From the NCBI GenBank assembly GCA_036675275.1, contig JAKFFG010000010.1, forward strand, positions 113,621 through 177,620: a stretch of 64,000 nucleotides of DNA. The letters are read 5' to 3'. The notes under the pieces are model-generated. The model was given only the letters and a program-made list of their open reading frames with translations, did not search any database and had not been told where the DNA came from. Source of the DNA: Pollutimonas sp036675275. GTDB taxonomy: Bacteria; Pseudomonadota; Gammaproteobacteria; Burkholderiales; Burkholderiaceae_B. Made by a program: the position numbers and the translations under genes. Below, piece after piece: positions 1-8,382 of the stretch; position 1 is the stretch's first letter; each line of letters starts with the position of its first letter.

Positions 1-1196
1 TCACCAATGTACTGGCCGACACGATTCCAGGCATACGCGTGGTCAAGGCCTTTGCGCAGGAACGTCGTGAAGTCTCGCGCTTCAGGGAGGCAAACAACCG
101 CAATCTGGCGGTCAACGACCGCGTCAACCGGATCTGGTCGCTGTTTTCACCTACGGTCACCTTGCTGACCGAAATAGGGCTGCTGGTCGTATGGGCATTC
201 GGCATCTGGCTGGTGTCACACGACGACATTACCGTCGGGGTGCTCACCGCCTTTCTCACGTATATCAGCCGCTTTTATATCAGGCTTGATTCCATGAGCC
301 GCATTGTCTCCTTCACCCAGAAAGCCGCCGCCGGCGCAAAACGCATCTTCGATATTCTGGATCACGTGTCGAGCGTGCCTGAGGCAGCCAAGCCGGTACA
401 CATCGAACATGTGGAAGGCCGCATTGAGTTGCGCAACGTCGGGTTCCGCTACGGAAATCGCAGCGTAATGCGCGGCATCGACCTGAATATCGCCCCCGGG
501 GAAATGATAGGGCTGGTCGGCCACAGCGGATCGGGAAAAAGCACGCTCGTAAATCTCATTTGCCGGTTCTACGACGTATCTCATGGGGCGATTCGCCTGG
601 ACGGCGTCGATATCCGCGCACTGCCTATTTCGGAGTACCGCCGCAACATCGGCCTGGTGCTGCAGGAGCCCTTTCTGTTCTTCGGTACGATCGCGGAAAA
701 CATTGCCTATGGCAAACCAGACGCCACTCGCCAGCAGATCATTGCCGCGGCCCGGGCCGCCAACGCCCACGAGTTCATCCTGCGCCTGCCTCACGGCTAT
801 GACTCCCTGGTCGGCGAACGCGGTCAGGCGCTTTCGGGCGGCGAGCGTCAGCGCATCTCGATTGCCCGCGCCTTGCTCATCGACCCGCCCATACTGATAC
901 TCGACGAGGCCACCTCCTCGGTGGACACCGCCACGGAGAAAGAGATCCAGAAAGCGCTGGACAATCTGGTACGCGGGCGCACGACGATATCCATCGCCCA
1001 CCGCCTGAGCACGCTGCGCCAGGCCGACCGGCTGGTGGTCCTGGACCGTGGCGAGATCGTGGAAGTGGGCAAGCATGACGACCTCATGGCCCGCAACGGT
1101 CATTACTTCAGGCTGCACGAGGCACAGGCAGCGCAGGCCGAAATCGGCTCAAGCAACGACGGCTGGGACGACGGCACAGAGCAAGGCACAACATGA
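1..1196 (+). CDS. ABC exporter, fused membrane and ATPase domains (5' end outside window)
   Basis: The reading frame is open from the first bases of the window, so the start lies upstream. What is visible is the last part of an exporter membrane domain, with hydrophobic stretches around nt 150-280, followed by a complete nucleotide-binding domain. That domain has Walker A GHSGSGKST (nt 519-545), the signature LSGGERQR, Walker B ILILDEATSS and a switch His in SIAHRLS. This is a type IV (MsbA/ATM1-like) half-transporter of the inner membrane. The DUF1854 gene starts 16 bp downstream; this pairing is known next to cyanophycin genes in Burkholderiales, so cphA may lie just upstream, outside the window. 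The substrate cannot be read from the sequence. Confidence 0.93.
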   Translation, partial: TNVLADTIPGIRVVKAFAQERREVSRFREANNRNLAVNDRVNRIWSLFSPTVTLLTEIGLLVVWAFGIWLVSHDDITVGVLTAFLTYISRFYIRLDSMSRIVSFTQKAAAGAKRIFDILDHVSSVPEAAKPVHIEHVEGRIELRNVGFRYGNRSVMRGIDLNIAPGEMIGLVGHSGSGKSTLVNLICRFYDVSHGAIRLDGVDIRALPISEYRRNIGLVLQEPFLFFGTIAENIAYGKPDATRQQIIAAARAANAHEFILRLPHGYDSLVGERGQALSGGERQRISIARALLIDPPILILDEATSSVDTATEKEIQKALDNLVRGRTTISIAHRLSTLRQADRLVVLDRGEIVEVGKHDDLMARNGHYFRLHEAQAAQAEIGSSNDGWDDGTEQGTT

Positions 1197-1212
1197 TGCA
1201 GGCGACCCTCCC

Positions 1213-1680
1213 ATGACTACTCCCAACTTTCAGCTTAGACGCGATCCGCACGGGCGACTCGTCCTGGAATCCGATGGACACATCCACGATACCGTCGTAC
1301 CGGTACGCAGCTTTCCTGTTTCGGCGGCAAACGAAGGCATTGCGCTGGTCGGTCCCGACGGCGCCGAACTGGCATGGATAGACCGCATGGCCGATTTGCC
1401 CGACGACATGCGCGCGCTGCTGGAAGAAGAATTGTCGAGCCGCGAATTCATGCCGGAGATAAGCCAGATACGGCATGTATCCAGTTTTGCCACGCCAAGT
1501 CGCTGGCAAGTGGAAACAGACCGCGGCGCCGCCGTGCTGCTGCTAAAGGCCGAAGAAGACATTCGCCGGCTTTCTTCCACCACCTTGCTTATCGCCGATG
1601 CGCACGGCGTTCAATACCTGATACGCGATGTGCCTGCCCTGGACCGGGCCAGCCGGCGTATGCTGGACCACTTTCTGTAA
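1213..1680 (+). CDS. DUF1854 family protein, partner of the ABC exporter
   Basis: A 155-residue soluble protein without signal peptide or membrane segment. The ATG at 1213 was chosen because it begins just after the exporter and gives the family's usual N-terminus (MTTPNFQLRRDPHGRL). The sequence matches my recollection of the DUF1854 family, whose genes accompany an ABC exporter beside cyanophycin synthetase/cyanophycinase genes. Its biochemical role is not established. It ends 2 bp before the end of the convergent transglutaminase-like gene, with no room for a conventional terminator between them. Confidence 0.8.
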   Translation: MTTPNFQLRRDPHGRLVLESDGHIHDTVVPVRSFPVSAANEGIALVGPDGAELAWIDRMADLPDDMRALLEEELSSREFMPEISQIRHVSSFATPSRWQVETDRGAAVLLLKAEEDIRRLSSTTLLIADAHGVQYLIRDVPALDRASRRMLDHFL

Positions 1681-1682
1681 GT

Positions 1683-2810
1683 CTAACGGTCGAAAGCCAG
1701 TTCGCAGGTGCCGGGGCGTACGCGGCGTGCGCATTCGCGCGTCGTGTCGACACAGCCGCCATCGCGATAAACCCCGCCGGGGTCGCGCAATCGCAGCATC
1801 CGGCCCACAATGCGATCGACCTCCTCCGGGTCTTGCAATGACTGCGCTACCCGAGCATCCACAACACCGTCATCCACTTGCAATTTGCCATCGCCATTGC
1901 AATACGTCGCATTGCGCCAATGAAACAGCTCCACGCACTTGGACACGAGGGTAAAAGGCTGGTCGCGCTTCCAGAAGTTGGTAAAGAGTCCGTCGCCCAG
2001 ATAGAACACCCATGAGCCCTCGTAGCCCTCGACATTGGACGATTGCTCGTCGGGATTGCGAAACCACAGACGGTCGCCCGGCACATAGTACCGGGGCGGC
2101 AAAGGCTGCGCCATGGACCCGTATTCGGTCAGGAACACATCGTGGAACTGGCCCGACATAATGGCCCGCGTTTCCCATTGCCGCTGCAGCTGGATCAGTG
2201 CCGCGGGATTGCACTCGGCAAGTTCCTGCGCAATGCTCAGCAACATAACGTATTCGGTCGCCCGATAGCAGGAGAATGAATAGAGCTTGCCTGAGCGTTC
2301 GGGCTGGGTGGTTTTCTGCAAAGCTTCGATCAAGGGCTTGCCGGGCTTGAGAATGAAACCGGTGGACAAGTCGTAGTTCCAGTAGTCCTCCGGCCGTTCG
2401 GCATGTTCCGTGTCGAAGGCAAGTGCGGTTTTGCGCGCGTTCTGCACTATGTTCCGACGGATGTTGACTGCCGACGCGAACTCTTCAAAACTGGGAAATT
2501 TGAACGGGACAGGGCTGGCCAGCAAGGCCAGCACGATCTCCCGTTCGAGATCGTCGGAATTGTCCCCCGTGGCCAGATCCAGCTGCCGGCACAACAGCGT
2601 CGTGTCGAACCCTGGTGTAAAGCGCTGCGCGAACTCTTCGGTAACGGCAATGACTACACCGTCGTCTTCATGGCGAAGGCATACCAACCGTTGCAGGCCA
2701 AGGCGGCCCAGATAGTCCAGCAGGCGTTGCGGCCCGCTGTCGCTTTCTCGGCATGCAGAGAGATGGATCCCGCAAACGCGTATCGCGGGGGAAAGGCTGG
2801 GCACATTCAT
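1683..2810 (-). CDS. Tgl-like (Bacillus spore-coat type) transglutaminase homologue
   Basis: A 375-residue protein that I align by eye with Bacillus subtilis Tgl, the 245-residue protein-glutamine gamma-glutamyltransferase that cross-links spore coat. Shared landmarks run in order. SPVPFKFPSFEEF then NIRRNIVQNARK (99-127) matches TPVQFDYHSIAEL then RMNIVAAAK. GKLYSFSCYRATEY (174-187) matches the block carrying the catalytic Cys, so Cys181 is the predicted nucleophile. GDRLWFRNPD (245-254) matches GDCLYFKNPE. The first 90 residues and the Cys-rich last 80 have no counterpart in Tgl. The Tgl residues I recall as catalytic Glu (GENV) and His (FAHG) appear as Ser and Asn/Phe here, so activity is uncertain. 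There is no signal peptide. It lies 69 bp after the PEP-mutase-like gene on the same strand. Confidence 0.62.
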   Translation of the reverse strand: MNVPSLSPAIRVCGIHLSACRESDSGPQRLLDYLGRLGLQRLVCLRHEDDGVVIAVTEEFAQRFTPGFDTTLLCRQLDLATGDNSDDLEREIVLALLASPVPFKFPSFEEFASAVNIRRNIVQNARKTALAFDTEHAERPEDYWNYDLSTGFILKPGKPLIEALQKTTQPERSGKLYSFSCYRATEYVMLLSIAQELAECNPAALIQLQRQWETRAIMSGQFHDVFLTEYGSMAQPLPPRYYVPGDRLWFRNPDEQSSNVEGYEGSWVFYLGDGLFTNFWKRDQPFTLVSKCVELFHWRNATYCNGDGKLQVDDGVVDARVAQSLQDPEEVDRIVGRMLRLRDPGGVYRDGGCVDTTRECARRVRPGTCELAFDR

Positions 2811-2879
2811 GGGAAAACTCTTCTCTCAGAGGCGGGGATCAGGCCGGGCAAGCGCAATATTATCCGCAAAACCCCCATG

Positions 2880-3701
2880 TCAGCGATCGAATATTTCGCT
2901 TATCGCCTTATAGGGGATTGCCTCGTCGGCGAAGCTGAATGTGCCGTGCTCGCGCATCTCTTCGGCGGCACGCATGAATGCGCCCAGCGCCGCGCGGCTG
3001 AGCGCGCTGCCCACGCTCACCCGCCTCACCCCCATGTCCTGCAACTCGGCCAATCCCAGGCTTACGCCTTGCAAACCCATTACTACATTGAGCGGACGAT
3101 CGACGGCGCCCAGCACAGCCGCGATGTCGGCCTTGCTGGTCAAGCCGGGCGCATACAGGACATCCGCCCCCGCCTCTTGATAAGCCTGCAGCCGCTTTAT
3201 CGTATCGGGAAGATCGGGGCGGCCATTGAGATAATTTTCTGCGCGTGCTGTGAGGGTAAAGGGAAACGGCAGCGCGCGCGCCGCCTGGACTGCGGCGCGT
3301 ATACGATCTACAGCCAGGCCCAAGTCGTAGATTGGAGAGTCAAGCCGACCGTTTGCATCTTCAATGGAGCCGCCGACCACACCGCTCTGTGCGGCCAGTC
3401 GTATGGTTTCCGCCACGGTATCGGGATTATCGCCGAAACCGTTTTCCAGGTCTGCGCTGACGGGCAGATCGGTGGCCGAAGCAATGTCGGCCACATGGGC
3501 CAACATGCGTTCACGACCGACGTGGAAATCGGACAGACCCATCGTAAAGGCATACCCGGCGCTGGTCGTAGCCAGCGCCTGGAAACCCAGGTGCGTCAGC
3601 AGCCTTGCCGTGCCGGCGTCGAAGGGATTGGGGATAATAAAAGCCGATGCCTGCTGGTGCAGTGCACGAAACGCGCACCCTTTTTCGTCCTGTGTTGCCA
3701 T
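2880..3701 (-). CDS. Isocitrate lyase/PEP mutase family protein
   Basis: A 273-residue single (beta/alpha)8 enzyme of the PEP mutase/isocitrate lyase superfamily. Seen are the N-terminal NPFDAGTARLL block, an acidic metal-site region SADLENGFGDNPDTV, GGSIEDAN and TARAENYL. The KKCGH active-site motif of true isocitrate lyases is absent, so it is more likely a C-C or P-C lyase acting on a 2-hydroxy or oxo acid (methylisocitrate lyase/carboxy-PEP mutase-like); the substrate is unknown. A strong ribosome site (AAGGGGAAT) precedes the ATG at 3701. It starts 24 bp after the N-carbamoylase stop, suggesting co-transcription. Confidence 0.85.
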   Translation of the reverse strand: MATQDEKGCAFRALHQQASAFIIPNPFDAGTARLLTHLGFQALATTSAGYAFTMGLSDFHVGRERMLAHVADIASATDLPVSADLENGFGDNPDTVAETIRLAAQSGVVGGSIEDANGRLDSPIYDLGLAVDRIRAAVQAARALPFPFTLTARAENYLNGRPDLPDTIKRLQAYQEAGADVLYAPGLTSKADIAAVLGAVDRPLNVVMGLQGVSLGLAELQDMGVRRVSVGSALSRAALGAFMRAAEEMREHGTFSFADEAIPYKAISEIFDR

Positions 3702-3725
3702 GATTCCCCTTTTTGGTGTGGGATG

Positions 3726-4667
3726 TCAGCGCTCCAGCGGTTCGCCTGGCCCGACTCGATCGACAATAAGCTGGTAATGCTCGGGACGGCGATGACGGGC
3801 GAAATCAAACACATTTTTCCTGAATGTTTCCGCCAGCGCCAGATCGGCATTAAACGTAATCACCTCATCGTCCTCGGTGCTGGCCTGGGCAACGATCTCG
3901 CCCGTTGGCGCCACGATGACCGACCCGCCGATCATATGATGCCCGTCTTCATAGCCGCACTTTGCCGCTGCCGCCGCCCATACGCAATTTTGATAGGCGC
4001 TGGCCTGCAAGGTAATGAGGTGATGGTGCATTCTAAGATGGACAGGCTCCGGCCAGTGAATGTTTTGCGATGGAGTGTTGTACCCCAGCACGACCACTTC
4101 AGCGCTTTGCAGGCTCATGACGCGCCAGGTCTCGGGCCAACGACGATCATTACACAGGCACATGCCCATTTTCGTATTGTCCACATCCCATACCCCGAAT
4201 GTCTCGTTTCCGACGTCGAAGTATTTTTTCTCCAGGTGCTGGAAGGGAGCATCCGGTTTGTGATCATCATGGCCGGGCAAATGGATCTTGCGGTACTTGC
4301 CGATAATCTTGGCTGATTTATCGACCAGTATCGACGCATTGAAGCGCCGGCCATCGGGAGTCAGTTCCGCGTAGCCCAGGTAAAACCCCAGCCCCAGCTT
4401 CCTGGCTTCATCGAACAGGGGCTGAACGTCGCTATTGGGCATGGCAGCTTCAAAATAGCGCTCCTCGGCCTCTTGCATCGACATCCAGTAGCGTGGAAAA
4501 AAAGTGGTCAAGGCCAATTCGGGAAAAACGACGAAATTGGCGCCCCGGCCATGTGCTTCCCGCAACATCTCAATCAGTCGTTTGACAACGCTGCGGCGGT
4601 CGTCGGCCAAATTGACCGGCCCCATCTGGGCAACGGCCAGGCCGAGTTTTCGGTGAGGTGCACTCAT
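3726..4667 (-). CDS. N-carbamoyl-D-amino-acid hydrolase (nitrilase superfamily)
   Basis: A 313-residue cytoplasmic C-N hydrolase that follows the Agrobacterium D-carbamoylase along its whole length. The catalytic triad falls at the expected places: Glu50 in FPELALTTF, Lys127 in KYRKIHLPGH and Cys172 in CLCNDRRWPE. The enzyme releases free D-amino acid, CO2 and ammonia from N-carbamoyl-D-amino acids. The ATG at 4667 was preferred to an in-frame codon 30 bp upstream because AAGGGAAAT precedes it and it matches family length. It is probably the first gene of a three-gene minus-strand run. No hydantoinase is present nearby, so the carbamoyl substrate may come from elsewhere, or the true substrate may be a related amide. 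Confidence 0.85.
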   Translation of the reverse strand: MSAPHRKLGLAVAQMGPVNLADDRRSVVKRLIEMLREAHGRGANFVVFPELALTTFFPRYWMSMQEAEERYFEAAMPNSDVQPLFDEARKLGLGFYLGYAELTPDGRRFNASILVDKSAKIIGKYRKIHLPGHDDHKPDAPFQHLEKKYFDVGNETFGVWDVDNTKMGMCLCNDRRWPETWRVMSLQSAEVVVLGYNTPSQNIHWPEPVHLRMHHHLITLQASAYQNCVWAAAAAKCGYEDGHHMIGGSVIVAPTGEIVAQASTEDDEVITFNADLALAETFRKNVFDFARHRRPEHYQLIVDRVGPGEPLER

Positions 4668-4858
4668 GACATTTCCCTTATGTAGACAAAACAGCAAGCA
4701 TGCCTACAACCGCAACAACCGTAAACCTTCCGGCGCCGAAGTCAGCCGCCAGGGCCTGTAGCAGTCAAAACAAAATAAACCCTTTATTTACTTATGCTTG
4801 GCATCTTTTCCATGCTGGGCAAGGCTGAAATGCAATAGCCGCCGGTTATGCCGGAAGA

Positions 4859-5824
4859 TCAAAGTTTGATGGCTTCTTCCGCTATGACTTTCTTTACCGC
4901 ATCCAGCAGCCGTCGGCCCAGCAAAGGAAGCGGATCGACATTGGAATAGGTGGCCCATATGGTCAGGCCGGCTACTGAAACAGGCTTTACTTCCAGTAGC
5001 GGCAAGGTTTCGGCGGGAAGACTCCACAGATCGACCAGGGCGATCCCCAGTCCATGTGTCACACAGGAGACCGCGCTGGACGGCGAATGAACTTCAATAG
5101 TGGTTCTGGGCTGCCTGACTTCACCGAAGAAACTGCTTACCATCCGCCCCGCGGGGGCATCCGCCGGATAGCTGATCCACGGATAATGCGACACCTCGTC
5201 GGGGTAGACGATGTCCAGATTTCGGATAGGGTGGCCTTTCTGCGCAATACAGACGACGGACTCGGTGCCCAATGCAACAGATGTCAACGACGGGCTGTCG
5301 GACGGTTGCAGCGAAATGCCTAGGTGCGCACGTCCGGCCAGGAAGTGGCCCACCATTTGATCGAACGTGGCGGTACGAAAATCCACTTTTGCCCGTGGGC
5401 TTTTGGCATAAAGATGCTGCAGGGCGCATGGAATCATGCGCTGTCCGAATGTCGCGCTGCTGACCAGCTTGAGCGTGCCGAAGCCGGTTTCGCCCAGGCT
5501 CACCGCCAGGTCGTTGACGGACTGGATACTCTCGTAGATCTGCTCGACTTCCATGAACAGCCGCGTCGCTTCCGGCGTTGCGATTAGCCGCGCCTTCACC
5601 CGGTCGAAGAGCTGATAGCCCAGGCGGCTTTCGGTAAGTGCAAGGACCCGGCTGATGGCCGGTTGCGACACGTGCAGCATGCGCCCCGCGGCGCTGATGG
5701 AGCCAGTAACCATGATCGCCCTGAAGACTTCGATCTGCCGCAGGCTCAGGGGTACGCGTGCAATTTTTCTGTCGTGTTCCGGCGCGCTTGCTGCGGTATG
5801 GTCGGTCGGCGGCGAGTTGGGCAT
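4859..5824 (-). CDS. LysR-family transcriptional regulator
   Basis: A 321-residue regulator. The N-terminal winged helix-turn-helix spans roughly residues 25-85 (LSLRQIEVFRAIMVTGSIS, then SQPAISRVLALTESRLG), followed by a periplasmic-binding-like effector domain. It is transcribed divergently from the Bug receptor/D-aminoacylase pair across about 100 bp, the classic arrangement for LysR control of the neighbouring operon. An in-frame TTG lies one codon upstream of the ATG used here. The effector is unknown; an amino acid or N-acyl amino acid is a reasonable guess from context. Confidence 0.9.
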   Translation of the reverse strand: MPNSPPTDHTAASAPEHDRKIARVPLSLRQIEVFRAIMVTGSISAAGRMLHVSQPAISRVLALTESRLGYQLFDRVKARLIATPEATRLFMEVEQIYESIQSVNDLAVSLGETGFGTLKLVSSATFGQRMIPCALQHLYAKSPRAKVDFRTATFDQMVGHFLAGRAHLGISLQPSDSPSLTSVALGTESVVCIAQKGHPIRNLDIVYPDEVSHYPWISYPADAPAGRMVSSFFGEVRQPRTTIEVHSPSSAVSCVTHGLGIALVDLWSLPAETLPLLEVKPVSVAGLTIWATYSNVDPLPLLGRRLLDAVKKVIAEEAIKL

Positions 5825-5922
5825 CAATATATCAACGTTATGGGTTAGCTACATATTTCTATGAATGCGTTGGACGAATACAGTGATAGTTTGTAGCTTT
5901 CACTGCTCATTGGGGAAGAAAC

Positions 5923-6906
5923 ATGCGCACTCGTTCAATTTTCAACAGTATCACTGCCGCCGCCATCGGCTTCGGCGTCGTCTCCGCCTCGCACGCGGAA
6001 GCCCAGTATCCGAAAAATCCGATCAAGTTTATCGTACCGTCGGCGGCCGGTGGGTCTCCCGACGTGCTGTCGCGGGTTATTGCCAATGCAATGTCCAAAG
6101 ACCTGGGACAGTCCTTAGTGGTGGAAAACAAACCGGGCGCCGCCGGCAATATCGGGATCATGCAAATCAAGAACGCACCCAACGACGGCTATACCATCGG
6201 TTACGGCAACATCAATACGCTGTCCGTGAACCAGGCCTTGTTCAAGAAGCTGCCTTACGATGTCAATAAAGACCTCGCGCCCATCGGCCAGATGTTCAGC
6301 CTTTATAACGTCCTTATTGTGCCTGCTCAGTCGCCAGCGCAATCGATAGGCGATCTCGTAAAAAGCGCCAAGGAAAATCCCGGCAAGCTTTCCTACGGCG
6401 CATCGGGAGTGGGAACAACAGGGCATATGGGAGGCGAACTCTTCAAGAGCCTGGCCAAGATCGACGCTCTCTTCGTGCCTTACAACGGCGGTCCCGCCGC
6501 CCTGCAAGACCTGATCGGCGGCCGCCTCGACTACATGTTTTCCAATTCCTCAGAAGCCATTCCCCTGATCAATTCCGGCAAGGTGCGGCCGCTGGGCGTG
6601 AGCAGCGTAAAGCGCCTTACCCTGCTGCCTGAAGTTCCGACGGTTTCCGAAGCAGGTGTCGCAGGATACGAGACCGTTGCATGGGGCGGACTCGTCGCGC
6701 CCGCCGGTACGCCTCCCGAAGTGATTGCCAGGCTGAACAAATCTTTGCAGGTTGCCTTGAACGACGAAGAGGTCAAGAAGTCGCTGGCGACATTCGGCGC
6801 TGACGCCTCATACAGCACTCCTGCGGACTTCCAGGGCCTGATAGACGGCGAAGCGAAGAAGTGGGCGTCCATCATTGACGATGCCGGCATCCAGAAACTA
6901 GATTGA
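5923..6906 (+). CDS. Bug-family tripartite tricarboxylate transporter receptor
   Basis: A 327-residue periplasmic solute-binding protein. A signal peptide (MRTRSIFNSITAAAIGFGVVS, cleaved near AHAEA/Q) is followed by the Bug fold landmarks YPKNPIKFIVPSAAGGSPDVLSR, GKLSYGASGVGTTGHMGGELF and VPYNGGPAALQDLIGG. No TctA/TctB membrane genes are nearby, as is common for the many orphan Bug receptors of Alcaligenaceae. GGGGAAG precedes the ATG. The D-aminoacylase gene starts 10 bp downstream, so the receptor probably captures the substrate of that enzyme. Confidence 0.93.
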   Translation: MRTRSIFNSITAAAIGFGVVSASHAEAQYPKNPIKFIVPSAAGGSPDVLSRVIANAMSKDLGQSLVVENKPGAAGNIGIMQIKNAPNDGYTIGYGNINTLSVNQALFKKLPYDVNKDLAPIGQMFSLYNVLIVPAQSPAQSIGDLVKSAKENPGKLSYGASGVGTTGHMGGELFKSLAKIDALFVPYNGGPAALQDLIGGRLDYMFSNSSEAIPLINSGKVRPLGVSSVKRLTLLPEVPTVSEAGVAGYETVAWGGLVAPAGTPPEVIARLNKSLQVALNDEEVKKSLATFGADASYSTPADFQGLIDGEAKKWASIIDDAGIQKLD

Positions 6907-6916
6907 TAAGGCGGTT

Positions 6917-8365
6917 ATGTCGACAGATTTCATCATTTCAGGCGCCACATTGGTCGATGGATCGGGAGCCGCGCGGTTTCGGGCCGATGTGTCCGTATCG
7001 GGCGGACTCATTGCCGAAATCGGCCAATTTGATAAGGGTGAAGGCGTACGGGTAAAGGCGGCCGAAGGTTTGGTTCTGGCGCCCGGTTTCATCGACTCCC
7101 ATACTCACGATGACGGCTACTTGCTGGCCCATCCCGACATGAAGCCCAAAGTTTCGCAAGGGATAACCACGGTAGTCACCGGCAACTGCGGCATCAGTCT
7201 TGCGCCCCTGCCTTCGGGCGGCGCGGTTCCGCAGCCGCTGGATCTCCTTGGCCCGCCAGAGCTATTCCGGTTCAAGACCTTCGCTGCCTGGATAGCTCAG
7301 CTTCAGGAAACGCCGGCCGCCGTCAACGTCATTCCTTTGGTCGGCCATACGACTCTGCGGGTCGCCAGCATGGCGGATACGGGACGTGCGGCGACACAAC
7401 CCGAAATTGAAGCCATGCGGCAACTGCTGGCGGAAGCGCTGGACGCCGGCGCGTTCGGGATGTCCACGGGCACTTTTTATCCGCCGGCCTCCCAGGCGCC
7501 CACCAGCGAAATCATCCAGGTCGGCGCCGCCATGAAGCAGCGCGGAGGCCTCTATGCAACGCACTTGCGCGACGAGGCCGACCACATTGTCCCAGCCATG
7601 GAAGAAGCTTTGGAAATCGGCAGGGCCCTGGAAAGCCTGGTTGTCTTCTCCCACCATAAACTTGCAGGCAGCAAGAATCACGGGCGGTCCACTGAAACAT
7701 TGAAGCTGATCGAAGACGCAGGCAAACACCAGGCTGTATGTATCGATTGCCATCCTTACCCAGCCACATCGACGATGTTGCGGCTGGATCGCGTCATGAT
7801 CTCCAAGCGCACAATGGTGACGTGGTCCAAAGGTTATCCCGAAGCGGCGGGCCGCGACTTTGCCGATGTCATGCAAGAGCTCGGCCTGGACGAACAAGGC
7901 ACGCTGGATCGATTGATGCCTGCCGGGGCAATCTACTTTCTCATGCACGAAGACGACGTGGCCAGGATCATGGCGCACCCATTGACCATGGTTGGCTCCG
8001 ACGGCTTGCCGTTCGACTCGCACCCGCATCCCAGGCAGTGGGGCACGTTCACCCGCGTGCTGCGCGCGATGGTGCGGGAGCAAAATCTGATTACGCTGGA
8101 ACAGGCCATACACAAAATGACGGGATTGGCCGCCGACAACTATGGCCTGGAGAAACGCGGCCTGCTTCGACCCGGCTATTTTGCCGACCTGGTGCTGATG
8201 GACGAGACCCTGGTCACCGACCGCGCCACATTCGATGCGCCCATACAGACCAGCCAAGGCATACACGGCGTATGGGTGAACGGCGAACCCGTCTGGGACG
8301 GCGCCGATGTTTGCGCCAACCGCCCGGGACGCGTCCTGAGCCGTCAGTCTTTCAATCGGCCCTAG
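6917..8365 (+). CDS. D-aminoacylase / N-acyl-D-amino-acid deacylase
   Basis: A 482-residue amidohydrolase of the D-aminoacylase (Dan) type. It shows the N-terminal beta-sandwich strand, the HTHDD metal motif at residues 62-66 (FIDSHTHDD), a GNCG motif after TTVVT typical of this subfamily, HHKLAG, and the late GSDGLPF and RPGYFADLVLMD segments. It hydrolyses N-acyl-D-amino acids to free D-amino acids. Some relatives act on dihydroorotate-like cyclic amides, so exact specificity is inferred from the D-carbamoylase and racemase neighbours. An AAGGCGG ribosome site precedes the ATG. Its stop codon lies inside a palindrome shared with the convergent racemase gene. Confidence 0.87.
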   Translation: MSTDFIISGATLVDGSGAARFRADVSVSGGLIAEIGQFDKGEGVRVKAAEGLVLAPGFIDSHTHDDGYLLAHPDMKPKVSQGITTVVTGNCGISLAPLPSGGAVPQPLDLLGPPELFRFKTFAAWIAQLQETPAAVNVIPLVGHTTLRVASMADTGRAATQPEIEAMRQLLAEALDAGAFGMSTGTFYPPASQAPTSEIIQVGAAMKQRGGLYATHLRDEADHIVPAMEEALEIGRALESLVVFSHHKLAGSKNHGRSTETLKLIEDAGKHQAVCIDCHPYPATSTMLRLDRVMISKRTMVTWSKGYPEAAGRDFADVMQELGLDEQGTLDRLMPAGAIYFLMHEDDVARIMAHPLTMVGSDGLPFDSHPHPRQWGTFTRVLRAMVREQNLITLEQAIHKMTGLAADNYGLEKRGLLRPGYFADLVLMDETLVTDRATFDAPIQTSQGIHGVWVNGEPVWDGADVCANRPGRVLSRQSFNRP

Positions 8366-8382
8366 GAGCCCACGCTCCTAGG
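8361..8382. terminator. Bidirectional hairpin containing both converging stop codons
   Basis: A perfect 9-bp inverted repeat (CCTAGGAGC / GCTCCTAGG) separated by four bases. The TAG of the D-aminoacylase gene (8363-8365) is in the left arm and the TAG of the racemase gene (8378-8380, minus strand) is in the right arm. There is no clear T-run on either side, so termination would be weak or Rho-assisted. Confidence 0.6.

Noticed and set aside
2403..4316. A 637-codon open frame on the plus strand
   Set aside because: It is antisense to three well-supported genes (Tgl-like, PEP-mutase-like, D-carbamoylase) and shows no domain; it arises from high GC and codon bias on the other strand.
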